The notes under the pieces: generated by a model | Database searches by the model: none | Told to the model about the DNA's origin: nothing | The model's input: only the letters and a program-made list of their open reading frames with translations | Position numbers and translations under genes: made by a program | Shown: positions 44,510 through 55,346 of the stretch, in pieces | Layout of the letters: the number at the start of each line of letters is the position of its first letter | How positions within the stretch are numbered: the stretch's first letter is position 1 | Assembly (NCBI RefSeq): GCF_014764365.1 | Contig: NZ_CP061718.1 | Coordinates: 62,001 to 126,000 of the forward strand | Origin: Roseococcus microcysteis | Lineage (GTDB): Bacteria > Pseudomonadota > Alphaproteobacteria > Acetobacterales > Acetobacteraceae | DNA: 64,000 bases | Reading direction: 5' to 3'

Positions 44510-46102
44510 ATGGATCGCAGGAGTTTTCTTCAGACGGGCGCCGTGGTCGCCGCCAGCGGGGCGCTGGCCGCCCCCGCGCTGAGCCAGGGTGCGGCCGCCC
44601 GCACGCTGCGCTTCGTGCCGCAGGCGAACCTGGCCAATTACGACCCGATCTGGGGCACGCAGTTCGTCGTCCGCAACGCCTCGATGCTGGTGTGGGACAC
44701 GCTCTATGGCATCGACAACAGCTTCACCCCGCGCCGCCAGATGGTGGAGAGCGAGGAAGTCAGCAGCGACGGCCTGACCTGGACCTTCCGCCTCCGCGAG
44801 GGCCTGCGCTGGCACGACAACGAGCCTGTGCGCGCGCAGGATTGCGTGGCGAGCCTGGAGCGCTGGATGGTGCGCGACGGCATGGGCCAGATGATCCGCG
44901 CCCTGCGCCAGGAACTGGCGGCGGTGGATGACCGCACCTTCCGCCTGCGCCTCTCGGCCCCCTATCCGAAGATGCTGCTGGCCCTGGGCAAGAACAACAC
45001 GCCCATCGCCTTCATGATGCCCGAGCGCATCGCCCGCACCGACCCCTTCCAGCAGATCACGGAATATGTCGGCTCCGGCCCCATGCGGTTCAACCGCAAC
45101 GAGTGGGTGCCCGGCGCGCGCGCGACCTGGACCAAGTTCGACCAGTACGTCCCGCGCGACGAGGCGCCCAACTGGCTCTCCGGCGGCAAGCGCATGATGG
45201 TGGACCGCGTCGAGTGGATCATCCAGCCCGACCCCGCCACGGCCTCGGCGGCCCTCCAGCAGGGCGAGGTGGATTGGTGGGAAACGCCCCTGAACGACCT
45301 GATCCCGGTGCTGCGCCGCAACCGCAACATCCGCATTGATGTCGCGGACCCGCTGGGCAATGTGGGCTGCCTGCGCTTCAACCACCTGCACGCGCCCTTC
45401 AACGACCCGCGCGTGCGCCAGGCGGTGGCCTGGGTGGTGAACCAGCCCGACTTCATGGGCGCCGTGGTGGGCGGCGACGCCGCGCTGTGGAAGCAGATGA
45501 ACGGCTTCTTCACGCCCGAGACGCCCAACTACACCGAGGCCGGCGGCGAAATCCTCTCGCGCCCGCGCAGCGTCGCCGATGCGCGCCGCCTGTTGCAGGA
45601 AGGCGGCTACAACGGCCAGCCCGTGACCATGCTGGTGGCGCAGGACATCGCGGCCCTCTCCGCCATGGGCCAGGTGGCGAATGCCGCCCTGCGCTCCATC
45701 GGCATGAATGTGGACTTCGTCGCGACCGACTGGGGCACGGTGGGTGCGCGCCGCGCGAGCCGCGAGCCGCGGGACCGTGGCGGCTGGAACATCTTCTTCA
45801 CCTGGTTCGCGGGGGCCGACTGCACCAACCCCGCCAGCTATCTCGGCCTGCGCGCCCATGGCGATGGCGCCTGGTTCGGCTGGCCGTCGGACCCCGCGAT
45901 CGAGGCCGGCCGCGACAAGTGGTTCGCCGCCACCAACGCCGCCGAGGAAAAGGCCGCCTGCGAGGAAATCAACCGCGCCGCCTGCCAGAGCTTCCCCTTC
46001 GTGCCGACGGGCTTCTACCGTGCCTACCAGTCCTGGCGGAGCAATGTCTCCGGCGTCACCGCCGGCCCGCTGCCCTGGTTCTGGGGCGTCTCGAAGTCGT
46101 GA
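44510..46102 (+). CDS. ABC transporter substrate-binding protein, family 5, copy 2
   Basis: This is a second periplasmic binding protein of 530 residues with a Tat-type signal (DRRSFLQTGAVVAASGALA). Mature-region hallmarks are LRFVPQANLANYDPIWGT, FRLREGLRWHDNEPV and, late, EGGYNGQPVTMLVA. GGGAGAGAG lies just before the ATG. It is a close paralogue of the preceding gene, and both precede a single set of permease and ATPase genes. The two proteins may present different ligands to one transporter. Confidence 0.9.
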   Translation: MDRRSFLQTGAVVAASGALAAPALSQGAAARTLRFVPQANLANYDPIWGTQFVVRNASMLVWDTLYGIDNSFTPRRQMVESEEVSSDGLTWTFRLREGLRWHDNEPVRAQDCVASLERWMVRDGMGQMIRALRQELAAVDDRTFRLRLSAPYPKMLLALGKNNTPIAFMMPERIARTDPFQQITEYVGSGPMRFNRNEWVPGARATWTKFDQYVPRDEAPNWLSGGKRMMVDRVEWIIQPDPATASAALQQGEVDWWETPLNDLIPVLRRNRNIRIDVADPLGNVGCLRFNHLHAPFNDPRVRQAVAWVVNQPDFMGAVVGGDAALWKQMNGFFTPETPNYTEAGGEILSRPRSVADARRLLQEGGYNGQPVTMLVAQDIAALSAMGQVANAALRSIGMNVDFVATDWGTVGARRASREPRDRGGWNIFFTWFAGADCTNPASYLGLRAHGDGAWFGWPSDPAIEAGRDKWFAATNAAEEKAACEEINRAACQSFPFVPTGFYRAYQSWRSNVSGVTAGPLPWFWGVSKS

Positions 46103-46194
46103 GTGTCCGGGGCGTCCCGCGTTCGGGGCGCCCCTTCTTCTGATCAGGCCCGGCCCGCCTCCCGCGGGCCGGCCGCACCGAAGGGCTTCCCGCC

Positions 46195-47136
<942 letters not shown>

Positions 47137-47170
47137 GCGCCTCAGCCCTCCCTCCTGGCCTCCCCCCGGC

Positions 47171-48070
47171 GTGAGCATTCCGCCGAACCTGGCCATCGCC
47201 AAGCTCCCGGGTGACATCCTCTCGGATGTGAAGCCGCGCCGCGGCATCTGGGGCTTCCTCGGGCGCTACCCGGCCATCGCGATCGGCGGTTCGCTGCTGT
47301 TCCTGATGATCTTCGTGGCCGTCTTCGCGCCCTTCCTCTTCACCAAGGACCCGACGGCGCTGGCGCCCGCGCTGCGCACGCGCGAGCCCTCGGCCCAGTT
47401 CTGGTTCGGCTCCGACATGCTGGGGCGCGATGTCTATTCGCGCGTGCTGTATGGCGCCCGCGTCTCGCTCATCGTGGGCTTCTCGGTGGCGTTCTTCGCC
47501 TCGCTGATCGGGCTGATCATCGGCCTGCTCTCGGGGTTCAACCGCATCGCGGACAGCATCATCATGCGCGTGATGGACGGCATGATGAGCATTCCGCCCA
47601 TCCTGCTCGCCATCGCGTTGATGGCGCTGACGCGGGGCTCGGTGCAGAACGTGATCCTGGCCATCACGGTGGCGGAAATCCCGCGCGTGTCGCGCCTGGT
47701 GCGCGGCGTGGTGCTGTCGCTGCGCGAACAGCCCTATGTGGAGGCCGCCGTGGCGTCGGGCACGCGCACCTGGAAGATCATCTTCAAGCACATCCTGCCC
47801 AACACGCTGGCGCCGCTGACGGTGCAGGCCACCTATATCTGCGCGGCGGCGATGATCACGGAGGCCATCCTCTCCTTCATCGGCGCGGGCACGCCGCCCA
47901 TCATCCCCTCCTGGGGCAACATCATGGCGGAAGGCCGCGCGCTGTGGCAGGTGAAGCCCTACATCGTCTTCTTCCCGGCGGTGTTCCTCTCCATCACGGT
48001 GCTCGCCGTCAACCTGCTCGGCGACGGGCTGCGCGACGCGATCGACCCGCGCCTCGCCAAGAGGATCTGA
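47171..48070 (+). CDS. ABC transporter permease, DppC/OppC type
   Basis: This is the second permease, about 299 residues from GTG 47171. It has a cytoplasmic N-terminus followed by a helix ([20 protein letters not shown]), [21 protein letters not shown], the EAA-like loop [21 protein letters not shown] and the C-terminal [14 protein letters not shown]. The start is uncertain. A TTG at 47133, overlapping the previous stop (TTGA), would be the usual coupled start, but its frame ends after 13 codons. One extra C in the C6 run at 47162-47167 would bring it into this frame. Confidence 0.88.
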   Translation: MSIPPNLAIAKLPGDILSDVKPRRGIWGFLGRYPAIAIGGSLLFLMIFVAVFAPFLFTKDPTALAPALRTREPSAQFWFGSDMLGRDVYSRVLYGARVSLIVGFSVAFFASLIGLIIGLLSGFNRIADSIIMRVMDGMMSIPPILLAIALMALTRGSVQNVILAITVAEIPRVSRLVRGVVLSLREQPYVEAAVASGTRTWKIIFKHILPNTLAPLTVQATYICAAAMITEAILSFIGAGTPPIIPSWGNIMAEGRALWQVKPYIVFFPAVFLSITVLAVNLLGDGLRDAIDPRLAKRI

Positions 48071-48074
48071 GCCG

Positions 48075-49088
48075 ATGAGCGAAATGGACAACCGGCCCAT
48101 GCTGCTGGAGGTGGACAACCTCCAGACGCATTTCCGCACCATGGACGGCGTCAACCGCGCGGTGGACGGCGTCTCCTTCCATGTGCGCTCCGGCGAGACG
48201 CTCGCCATCGTGGGCGAGAGCGGCTGCGGGAAATCCGTCACCGCCATGTCCATCCTGCGGCTGATCCCGGAACCGCCGGGCAAGATCGCGGGCAGCATCA
48301 AGTTCCAGGGGAAGGATCTGCTGAAGCTGTCCGACCGCGAGATGCGCGACATCCGCGGCAACGACATCAGCATGATCTTCCAGGAGCCGATGACCAGCCT
48401 CAACCCGGTGCTGACCAATGGCCAGCAGATCGGCGAGACGCTGCGCCTGCACCAGGGCATGAACGCCCAGCAGGCTGAGGCGCGTGCCATCGAGATGCTC
48501 AAGCTTGTGGGCATCCCGGAGCCCGAGCGGCGCGTGCGCGAATACCCGCACCAGCTTTCAGGCGGCATGCGCCAGCGCGTGATGATCGCGATCGCGCTCG
48601 CCTGCAACCCGAAGCTGCTCATCGCGGATGAGCCGACCACGGCGCTCGACGTCACCATCCAGGCGCAGATCCTGGACCTGATGAAGGACCTCAAGACCAG
48701 CGTGGGGGCGGCCATCGTCCTCATCACGCATGACCTCGGCGTGGTGGCCGAGGTGGCCGAGCGGGTGGTCGTCATGTATGCCGGCCGCAAGGTGGAGGAA
48801 GCCCGCGTGGGCGACCTGTTCCGCACGCCCCGCCACCCCTACACCCAGGGGCTGCTGGGTTCCGTGCCCAAGCTCGGTTCCTCGCTGACGGGCGAGACCA
48901 CGCGGCTCGCGGAAATCCCGGGCCTCGTGCCCAGCCTCAAGCAGCGCATTCCGGGTTGTGTCTTCGCCACGCGCTGCCCCAAGGTGACGGAACTCTGCCG
49001 GGCGGTGCCGCCCGCGCTCCAGGAAAAGGCGCCGGGCCACATCGCCGCCTGCCATTACGCCGAAGTGGAAGGGGTTGCCGCGGCATGA
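48075..49088 (+). CDS. ABC transporter ATP-binding protein, DppD/OppD type
   Basis: This is a 337-residue ATPase of the importer. It has Walker [12 protein letters not shown], the Q-loop [12 protein letters not shown], the signature [12 protein letters not shown], Walker [13 protein letters not shown] and the H-loop ITHDLG. The C-terminal oligopeptide/dipeptide extension has a Cys-containing GCVFATRCP segment, as in family members that bind an iron-sulfur cluster there. It starts four bases after the permease stop and ends in an ATGA overlap with the partner ATPase. Confidence 0.94.
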   Translation: MSEMDNRPMLLEVDNLQTHFRTMDGVNRAVDGVSFHVRSGETLAIVGESGCGKSVTAMSILRLIPEPPGKIAGSIKFQGKDLLKLSDREMRDIRGNDISMIFQEPMTSLNPVLTNGQQIGETLRLHQGMNAQQAEARAIEMLKLVGIPEPERRVREYPHQLSGGMRQRVMIAIALACNPKLLIADEPTTALDVTIQAQILDLMKDLKTSVGAAIVLITHDLGVVAEVAERVVVMYAGRKVEEARVGDLFRTPRHPYTQGLLGSVPKLGSSLTGETTRLAEIPGLVPSLKQRIPGCVFATRCPKVTELCRAVPPALQEKAPGHIAACHYAEVEGVAAA

Positions 49089-50116
49089 CCAAGCGGATTC
49101 TCGAAGTCTCGGACCTCAAGAAGCATTTCCCCATCCGCGGCGGCCTGCTGGGCGGCACGGTGGGGTATGTCTACGCGGTGGATGGCGTGTCCTTCCACAT
49201 CGACCAGGGCGAGACGCTCTCCCTCGTGGGCGAGAGCGGCTGCGGCAAGTCCACCGTGGGGAAGTCGGTGCTGCGGCTGTTTCCGCTCACCTCCGGCCAG
49301 GTGGTGCTGAACGGCAAGCGCATTGACGACATGCCCTCGGGCAGCCTGCGCCCGCTGCGGCGGCAGATCCAGGTGGTGTTCCAGGACCCCTTCTCCTCGC
49401 TGAACCCACGCCTGCGCGTGCGGGAAATCCTGGCCGAGCCCATCCGCAATTTCGGCCTGGCGAACAGCGAGGCCGAAATTGACGAGAAGGTCGGCCAGCT
49501 CATGGACAAGGTGCGGCTGCCGCGCGATGCGGTGAACCGCTGGCCGCATGAGTTCTCGGGCGGGCAGCGGCAGCGCATCTGCATCGCGCGCGCCCTCGCC
49601 GCCGAACCCGACATCATCGTCTGCGACGAGGCGGTCTCCGCGCTCGACGTGTCGGTGAAGGCGCAGATCGTGAACCTGCTGCAGGATTTGCAGGCGGAAC
49701 TTGGCCTGGCCATGCTGTTCATCAGCCATGACCTCGCCATCGTGGAGCACATGACGCACCGCGTGGCCGTCATGTATCTCGGCCAGATCGTGGAGGTGGC
49801 GGACCGCAAGTCGCTCTTCGGCACGCCGCGCCACCCCTATACGGAGGCGCTTCTCTCGGCCGTGCCGGTGCCCGTGCCCGGCGCCCTGCGCGAGCGCATC
49901 GTGCTGCAGGGCGACGTGCCGAGCCCCATCAAGCCGCCGCCGGGCTGCCGCTTCCACACGCGCTGCCCCTATGCCTTCGACCGCTGCCGCAAGGAGGTGC
50001 CACGCCTGCAGGACAATGGCGCGGGGCACCTGGCCGCCTGCCACCTGCATGACGGCCCGGCGGCGGAAAACCCGCTGCTGAACAAGGCGCCGCCCACGGC
50101 GTTCCGTGCGGCGTAA
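49085..50116 (+). CDS. ABC transporter ATP-binding protein, DppF/OppF type
   Basis: This is the second ATPase, 343 residues. Walker A is [13 protein letters not shown], the signature [15 protein letters not shown], Walker [13 protein letters not shown] and the H-loop [11 protein letters not shown]. The C-terminal extension has [18 protein letters not shown] 49085 lies in an ATGA overlap with the preceding gene, which settles the start. It completes the importer operon (two binding proteins, two permeases, two ATPases). Confidence 0.94.
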   Translation: MTKRILEVSDLKKHFPIRGGLLGGTVGYVYAVDGVSFHIDQGETLSLVGESGCGKSTVGKSVLRLFPLTSGQVVLNGKRIDDMPSGSLRPLRRQIQVVFQDPFSSLNPRLRVREILAEPIRNFGLANSEAEIDEKVGQLMDKVRLPRDAVNRWPHEFSGGQRQRICIARALAAEPDIIVCDEAVSALDVSVKAQIVNLLQDLQAELGLAMLFISHDLAIVEHMTHRVAVMYLGQIVEVADRKSLFGTPRHPYTEALLSAVPVPVPGALRERIVLQGDVPSPIKPPPGCRFHTRCPYAFDRCRKEVPRLQDNGAGHLAACHLHDGPAAENPLLNKAPPTAFRAA

Positions 50117-50220
50117 CGCGTCTGGTCGGCGGAGGCGGCACGCCGCAGCCGTGAATCAGCCGCGCGAACTCCGCGTCTGATCGGCGGAGGCGGCACGCCG
50201 CGGCCGTGAATCAGCCGCGC
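50117..50220. repeat. Tandem direct repeat, two copies with 55-base period
   Basis: Copies begin at 50117 and 50172. Over the first 49 bases they differ at only two positions, and each contains GGCG-GCA-CGCC and further GC-rich inverted segments. They fill the gap between the importer operon and the convergent DUF502 gene. They may act in termination, but no T-tract is present. Confidence 0.75.
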
Positions 50221-50225
50221 AGAAA

Positions 50226-50915
50226 CTACCCGGGCGGCCTGAGGGGCCGTCCGCGCTGGCTGTAGTTCACCGTGTCCGGCGCGTTGGAACCGCCGGTCAC
50301 GATGAAGGCCATGGCCTCGTCGAAGCTCCAGTCCGTCCAGGTCAGCGCCGTGATCGGCACGATCTCGATATAGCCCGAGGTGGGGTTGGGCGAGGTCGGC
50401 ACATAGACCACCGCCAGCTCCTCGCCCGTCGTGCTGTCCTTCAGCACGCGCGTCACCAGCCCCACCGCCTTCATCTCGGGCGAGGGGAAGTCGATCAGCA
50501 CCACGCGCTGCCCACCTTCCTGCTGGGTGCCGGCGACCGTGAGGAATCGCTTGGTGGCGCCGTAGATCTTCTCGACGAAGGGGATGCGGCCGATCAGCCA
50601 TTCCATCACCGCGATCAGCCTTTGGCCCACCATGCGGCTGGCCATCCAGCCCAGCAGCCACAGCAGCGCCAGCACGGCGATGGTGGCGACGATGGAGACC
50701 ACCGTCTCGTTCGCCATCGCCCGCGCGGCCGCCGGGTTGTCGGGGTTCAGCGCGAGTGCCGCCGCCCGCACCAGCGGCCGGCCGAGCGCCGAAAGCTGCC
50801 GGAACAGGAAATCCACGATCAGCCAGGTGATGGCGAGCGGTGCGGCCGTCAGCACCCCCACCAGCAGGTAGCGCCCCGCCGAGCGCAGCCCCTGCCGCGC
50901 GTCCGGGTTGCTCAC
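50226..50915 (-). CDS. DUF502 family inner-membrane protein
   Basis: This 229-residue protein has two membrane helices (YLLVGVLTAAPLAITWLIV and IVATIAVLALLWLLGWMAS). They are followed by IPFVEKIYGATKRF and a soluble beta-rich part with VYVPTSPNPTSGYIEIV, the conserved pattern of DUF502. The function of the family is not established. It is divergent from the lactate dehydrogenase gene, and its 3' end faces the tandem repeats. Confidence 0.92.
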   Translation of the reverse strand: MSNPDARQGLRSAGRYLLVGVLTAAPLAITWLIVDFLFRQLSALGRPLVRAAALALNPDNPAAARAMANETVVSIVATIAVLALLWLLGWMASRMVGQRLIAVMEWLIGRIPFVEKIYGATKRFLTVAGTQQEGGQRVVLIDFPSPEMKAVGLVTRVLKDSTTGEELAVVYVPTSPNPTSGYIEIVPITALTWTDWSFDEAMAFIVTGGSNAPDTVNYSQRGRPLRPPG

Positions 50916-51025
50916 GCGCCAGCCGTTTCGTCACGCATGTGGTGTCTCTCCAAGGGTGAAATGGCGCGGCTTCCGTGATACTTAGCCCCGCGCGGCCGGG
51001 CCCGCCAACAGCAAAGGGGACGCCC

Positions 51026-52027
<1,002 letters not shown>

Positions 52028-52030
52028 GCC

Positions 52031-53488
52031 ATGGCGCTGGCCGCGCTGCTACCCATCCTGGTCATCCTCGCGCTCATGCTGGGCGCGCGCTGGGCGGCGG
52101 GGCCGGCGGGGCTGGCGGGGCTGGCCGTCGCGCTGCCCGTGGCGCTCTGGGGCTTCGGCTGGGACGCGGCGGGGCTGCCGGGGGTGGCGGCCGAGGCGGG
52201 GTTCACCGCGCTCACCATCCTCTGGATCGTCTTTCCGGCGCTGATGCTGCACGAGGCGCAGATGGCGGGCGGCGGCACGGCCACCATCCGCGCCGCCATC
52301 GCGCGCCTCTCCGATGACCCGCGCATCATGGCGCTGCTGGTGGCCTGGTTCTTCGCCCTCTTCGCGGAGGGGGCGGCGGGCTTCGGCACGCCGGTGGCGC
52401 TGGCCGCGCCCATCCTGGTGGCGCTGGGCTTTCCGCCCGCGCGGGCCGTGGCGCTGGCGCTGGTGGGGCATGCGGTGGGGGTGAGCTTCGGCGCGGTGGG
52501 CACGCCGGTGGCGGCGCAGCTCGCGCTGACGGGGCTCGATCCGCTGGCGCTCTCGGGTGCCACGGCGGCGCTGCATGCGGCGCTGGGCTGGACCATGGCG
52601 CTGGTGGTCCATCGGCTGGCGGCGGGGCAGGGGGGTGCGGCGGGCCCGGCCTGGGCGCTGGCCGCGGGCTTCGCCTTCCTGTTGCCGGCCACGCTCATCG
52701 CCGTCTTCGTGGGGCCGGAATTGCCCACGCTGGGCGGCGCACTGCTGGGCGGCCTGGGCTTCGCGCTCTGGGTGCGCGGACGCGGCGCGGGCGGCGGCCC
52801 CGGCGCGCGCGAGGTGCTGGTCGCGGCCCTTCCCTACCTGCTGCTTCTGGCGCTGATCCTGGCCACCCGCCTCATCGCGCCGCTGGGCGAGGCGCTGCGC
52901 GGCATCACCCTCTCCTGGACCTTGCCCGGCGGCTTCGCGGGCAGCGTGCAGCCGCTCTACCACCCGGGCACCATGCTGCTGCTGGGGCTGCTGCTGGCCG
53001 CCCTGCTGCGCCGCACGCCGCCCGGCGTGCTGGCGGGCGCGGCCGGGCGCGCGGCGGCGCGGCTGCCGGCCGTGCTCTTCGCCCTGGTGGCCATGCTGGC
53101 CCTGGCGCGCCTCATGGTCCATGCCGGGCTGATCGAGGCGCTTGCCGAGGGCGCCGCCACGGCCCTGGGCGGCGCCTGGCCGGCGCTTTCCCCGGCGGCG
53201 GGGGCGCTGGGCACCTTCGTCACCGGCTCGGCCACCGCGTCCAACATCCTGCTGACGGAATTCCAGCGCGCCACGGCCGAGACGCTGGGGCTGTCGGTGC
53301 CGCTGATGCTGGCGGGGCAGGGGGTGGGGGCGGCCATCGGCAACATCATCTGCCCGCACAACATCGTGGCGGGGGCCGCGACGGTGGGGCTGGTGGGGCG
53401 CCAGGCGAGCGAGGTGCTGCGCGCCACCCTGCCGGCGGCACTTCTCTATGCCGCGCTGGCGGGCGCTTTGCTGCTGGCCATCGCCTGA
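52031..53488 (+). CDS. lldP: L-lactate permease family transporter
   Basis: This is a twelve-plus-helix membrane protein of 485 residues in the LctP family. It has the conserved FAEGAAGFGTPVALAAPIL segment, GVSFGAVGTPV, and late TGSATASNILLTEFQ and GNIICPHNIVAGAATVGL. It imports lactate or glycolate with protons. Its coupling to the D-lactate dehydrogenase gene supports lactate use or exchange. It converges on the SLC13 permease gene with a hairpin in between. Confidence 0.93.
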   Translation: MALAALLPILVILALMLGARWAAGPAGLAGLAVALPVALWGFGWDAAGLPGVAAEAGFTALTILWIVFPALMLHEAQMAGGGTATIRAAIARLSDDPRIMALLVAWFFALFAEGAAGFGTPVALAAPILVALGFPPARAVALALVGHAVGVSFGAVGTPVAAQLALTGLDPLALSGATAALHAALGWTMALVVHRLAAGQGGAAGPAWALAAGFAFLLPATLIAVFVGPELPTLGGALLGGLGFALWVRGRGAGGGPGAREVLVAALPYLLLLALILATRLIAPLGEALRGITLSWTLPGGFAGSVQPLYHPGTMLLLGLLLAALLRRTPPGVLAGAAGRAAARLPAVLFALVAMLALARLMVHAGLIEALAEGAATALGGAWPALSPAAGALGTFVTGSATASNILLTEFQRATAETLGLSVPLMLAGQGVGAAIGNIICPHNIVAGAATVGLVGRQASEVLRATLPAALLYAALAGALLLAIA

Positions 53489-53533
53489 TCAGGCCGGGAT
53501 GCGTCGAGGCGGCACCGCCGAAGACGCTGAACC

Positions 53534-53555
53534 CCGCCCTGACACATCAGGGCGG
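53534..53555. terminator. Bidirectional hairpin between lldP and the SLC13 gene
   Basis: A perfect nine-base stem, CCGCCCTGA/TCAGGGCGG, with loop CACA covers the SLC13 stop codon and lies 45 bases after the lldP stop. A smaller GGCGG-CA-CCGCC hairpin precedes it. The position between convergent genes suggests shared termination. Confidence 0.45.
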
Positions 53556-55346
53556 CCAGAAGAACAGCAGCGAGGGCACGGCCACCGCCAGCACCACGAT
53601 CTCCAGCGGCAAACCCAGCCGCCAGTAGTCGCCGAAGCGCAGCCCCCCCGGCCCCAGGATCAGCGTGTTGTTCTGGTGCCCGATGGGGGTGAGGAAGGCG
53701 CAGGAGGCGCCGATCGCCACCGCCATCAGGAAGGCATCGGGCGAGGCGCCGAGCTGCGACGCCGTGCCCAGCGCCACCGGGCACATCACCGCCGCCGTGC
53801 CCGCATTGTTCATGAAGTCCGACAGCGTCATGGTCACGGCCATGATCAGCGCCAGCGCCGCCGCCGGCCCCAGCGCGGCCACGGGCGCCAGCAGCAGCCC
53901 GGCCAGCATGTCCGCGGCCCCCGTGGTCGCCATGGCGTCGGCCACCGGCAGCAGCGCGCCCAGCAGCACCACCACGGGCCAATCCACCGAATCATAGAGG
54001 CGGCGCAGCGGCAGCAGGCCCAGCGCCAGCACCGCCAGCACGCCGGCCGCGAAGGAAATGGCGGCCGGCAGCAGGCCGAAGGCGGCACCGCCCACCGCCA
54101 GCGCCATGACGGCGCCGGCCAGGGTGGCGCGGCGGCCATCGGGCAGGCGCAGCTCGCGCGCGGCCAACGGCACCAGGCCATAGGTCTGCGCGACCTCCCC
54201 CAGCGCCTCCTCCGAGCCCTGCATGAGCAGCACATCGCCCTCGCGCAGGCTCATCCCGCGCATGCGCGCCGCCACGCGCGCCCCGCGGCGCGAGACGGCC
54301 AGCAGGTTCACGCCATAGCGCCGCCGCAGGTGCAGGTCCGTGGCGGAACGGCCCGCGATCTCGGCGCGGGGCCGCACCACGAATTCCGCCAGCACCACCT
54401 GCTCGGATTGCAGGGCCGCACCCTTCACACGCTCGGACTGCGCGGCGGCGTCGGGCAGGTCCTCCTCCAGCCGCAGGCCGAGATCGGAGAGCGCGCTGGC
54501 CAGCGCCTCCGGCTCGGCGCGGATCAGCAGGATGTCGTCCGGGTGCACCTCGCGGAAGGGGTGGGGGGCGGCGATGCGGCGCTCGTTCCGCACCAAGCCC
54601 AGCACCTGGGCGTCGCTCTCGCGCAGCGCGGCCTCGATGGCGTTCAGCGTCATGCCGGCGGCCTTGGCCCCCTCGGGCACGCGGGCTTCCGTCAGATAGG
54701 GGCCGGTGGCGAAACCCTCGGCGCCGCTGACCGGCCGCGCCGGGATCAGCCGCCAGCCGCCCAGCAGGATGAGGGCGAGGCCGGCCAGCGTCACCGCCAC
54801 CCCCACCCCCGCGAAGTCGAACATGGCGAAGCCGTTGCCGCCCGTGGCCTCCGCGCGGAAGCCCGAGACGATGAGGTTGGGCGGCGTGCCGATCAGCGTG
54901 GTCATCCCGCCCAGGATGGAGGCGAAGGCGAGCGGCATCAGCACCCGCCCCGGCGGCAGGCCCAGCCGCCCCGAGACCTGGATCGCCACCGGCATGAGCA
55001 GCGCCAGCGCGCCCACATTGTTCATGAAGGCCGAGAGCGTGGCCGCCAATATGCACAGCGCCGCCAGCGTCAGTGTCGGCCCCGTGCTGCGCGGGATGGC
55101 GTTGCGCGTCAGCATGTCCACCGCGCCGCTGGCCTGGAGTGCCGCGCTCAGCACCAGCACGCAGGCGACGGTGATGACGGCCGGGTGGCCGAAGCCCGCG
55201 AAGGCGTCGCCCGGCGCCACCAGCCCCGCCGCCACCGCCGCCAGCAGCGCCCCCATGGCCACCAAATCGTGCCGCCAGCGCCCCCAGAGGAAGAGCAGGA
55301 TGGCCGCGGCGAGAATTCCAAGGATGGCGGCCTGGGGAAAGGTCAT
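53547..55346 (-). CDS. SLC13/DASS family permease with two RCK_C (TrkA_C) domains
   Basis: This membrane transporter of 599 residues comes in three parts. N-terminal helices include SFAFMNN-like TLSAFMNNVGALALLMPVA and ILGGMTTLIGTPPNLIVSGF. Two soluble TrkA-C domains occupy about residues 210-375 (RVPEGAKAAGMTLNAIEAAL and VVRPRAEIAGRSATDLHLRR). A second membrane block contains LSDFMNNAGTAAVMCPVAL and IGHQNNTLILGPGG. Such proteins carry sulfate, citrate or dicarboxylates with sodium or protons. The start at 55346 overlaps the mgtE stop (ATGA), so the two are co-translated. Confidence 0.9.
   Translation of the reverse strand: MTFPQAAILGILAAAILLFLWGRWRHDLVAMGALLAAVAAGLVAPGDAFAGFGHPAVITVACVLVLSAALQASGAVDMLTRNAIPRSTGPTLTLAALCILAATLSAFMNNVGALALLMPVAIQVSGRLGLPPGRVLMPLAFASILGGMTTLIGTPPNLIVSGFRAEATGGNGFAMFDFAGVGVAVTLAGLALILLGGWRLIPARPVSGAEGFATGPYLTEARVPEGAKAAGMTLNAIEAALRESDAQVLGLVRNERRIAAPHPFREVHPDDILLIRAEPEALASALSDLGLRLEEDLPDAAAQSERVKGAALQSEQVVLAEFVVRPRAEIAGRSATDLHLRRRYGVNLLAVSRRGARVAARMRGMSLREGDVLLMQGSEEALGEVAQTYGLVPLAARELRLPDGRRATLAGAVMALAVGGAAFGLLPAAISFAAGVLAVLALGLLPLRRLYDSVDWPVVVLLGALLPVADAMATTGAADMLAGLLLAPVAALGPAAALALIMAVTMTLSDFMNNAGTAAVMCPVALGTASQLGASPDAFLMAVAIGASCAFLTPIGHQNNTLILGPGGLRFGDYWRLGLPLEIVVLAVAVPSLLFFWPP

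Noticed and set aside
41672-45859. A 1395-codon open frame on the minus strand
   Set aside because: It is antisense to the aldehyde dehydrogenase and binding-protein genes, has the repetitive His/Arg/Gly/Ala make-up of shadow frames in G+C-rich DNA, and has no domain. Many similar long antisense frames exist in the window (for example 1167-3608, 3793-6219, 27785-30397).
50117-50220. Attachment site or insertion-sequence ends
   Set aside because: Only two adjacent tandem copies are seen, with no integrase, transposase or target duplication nearby.
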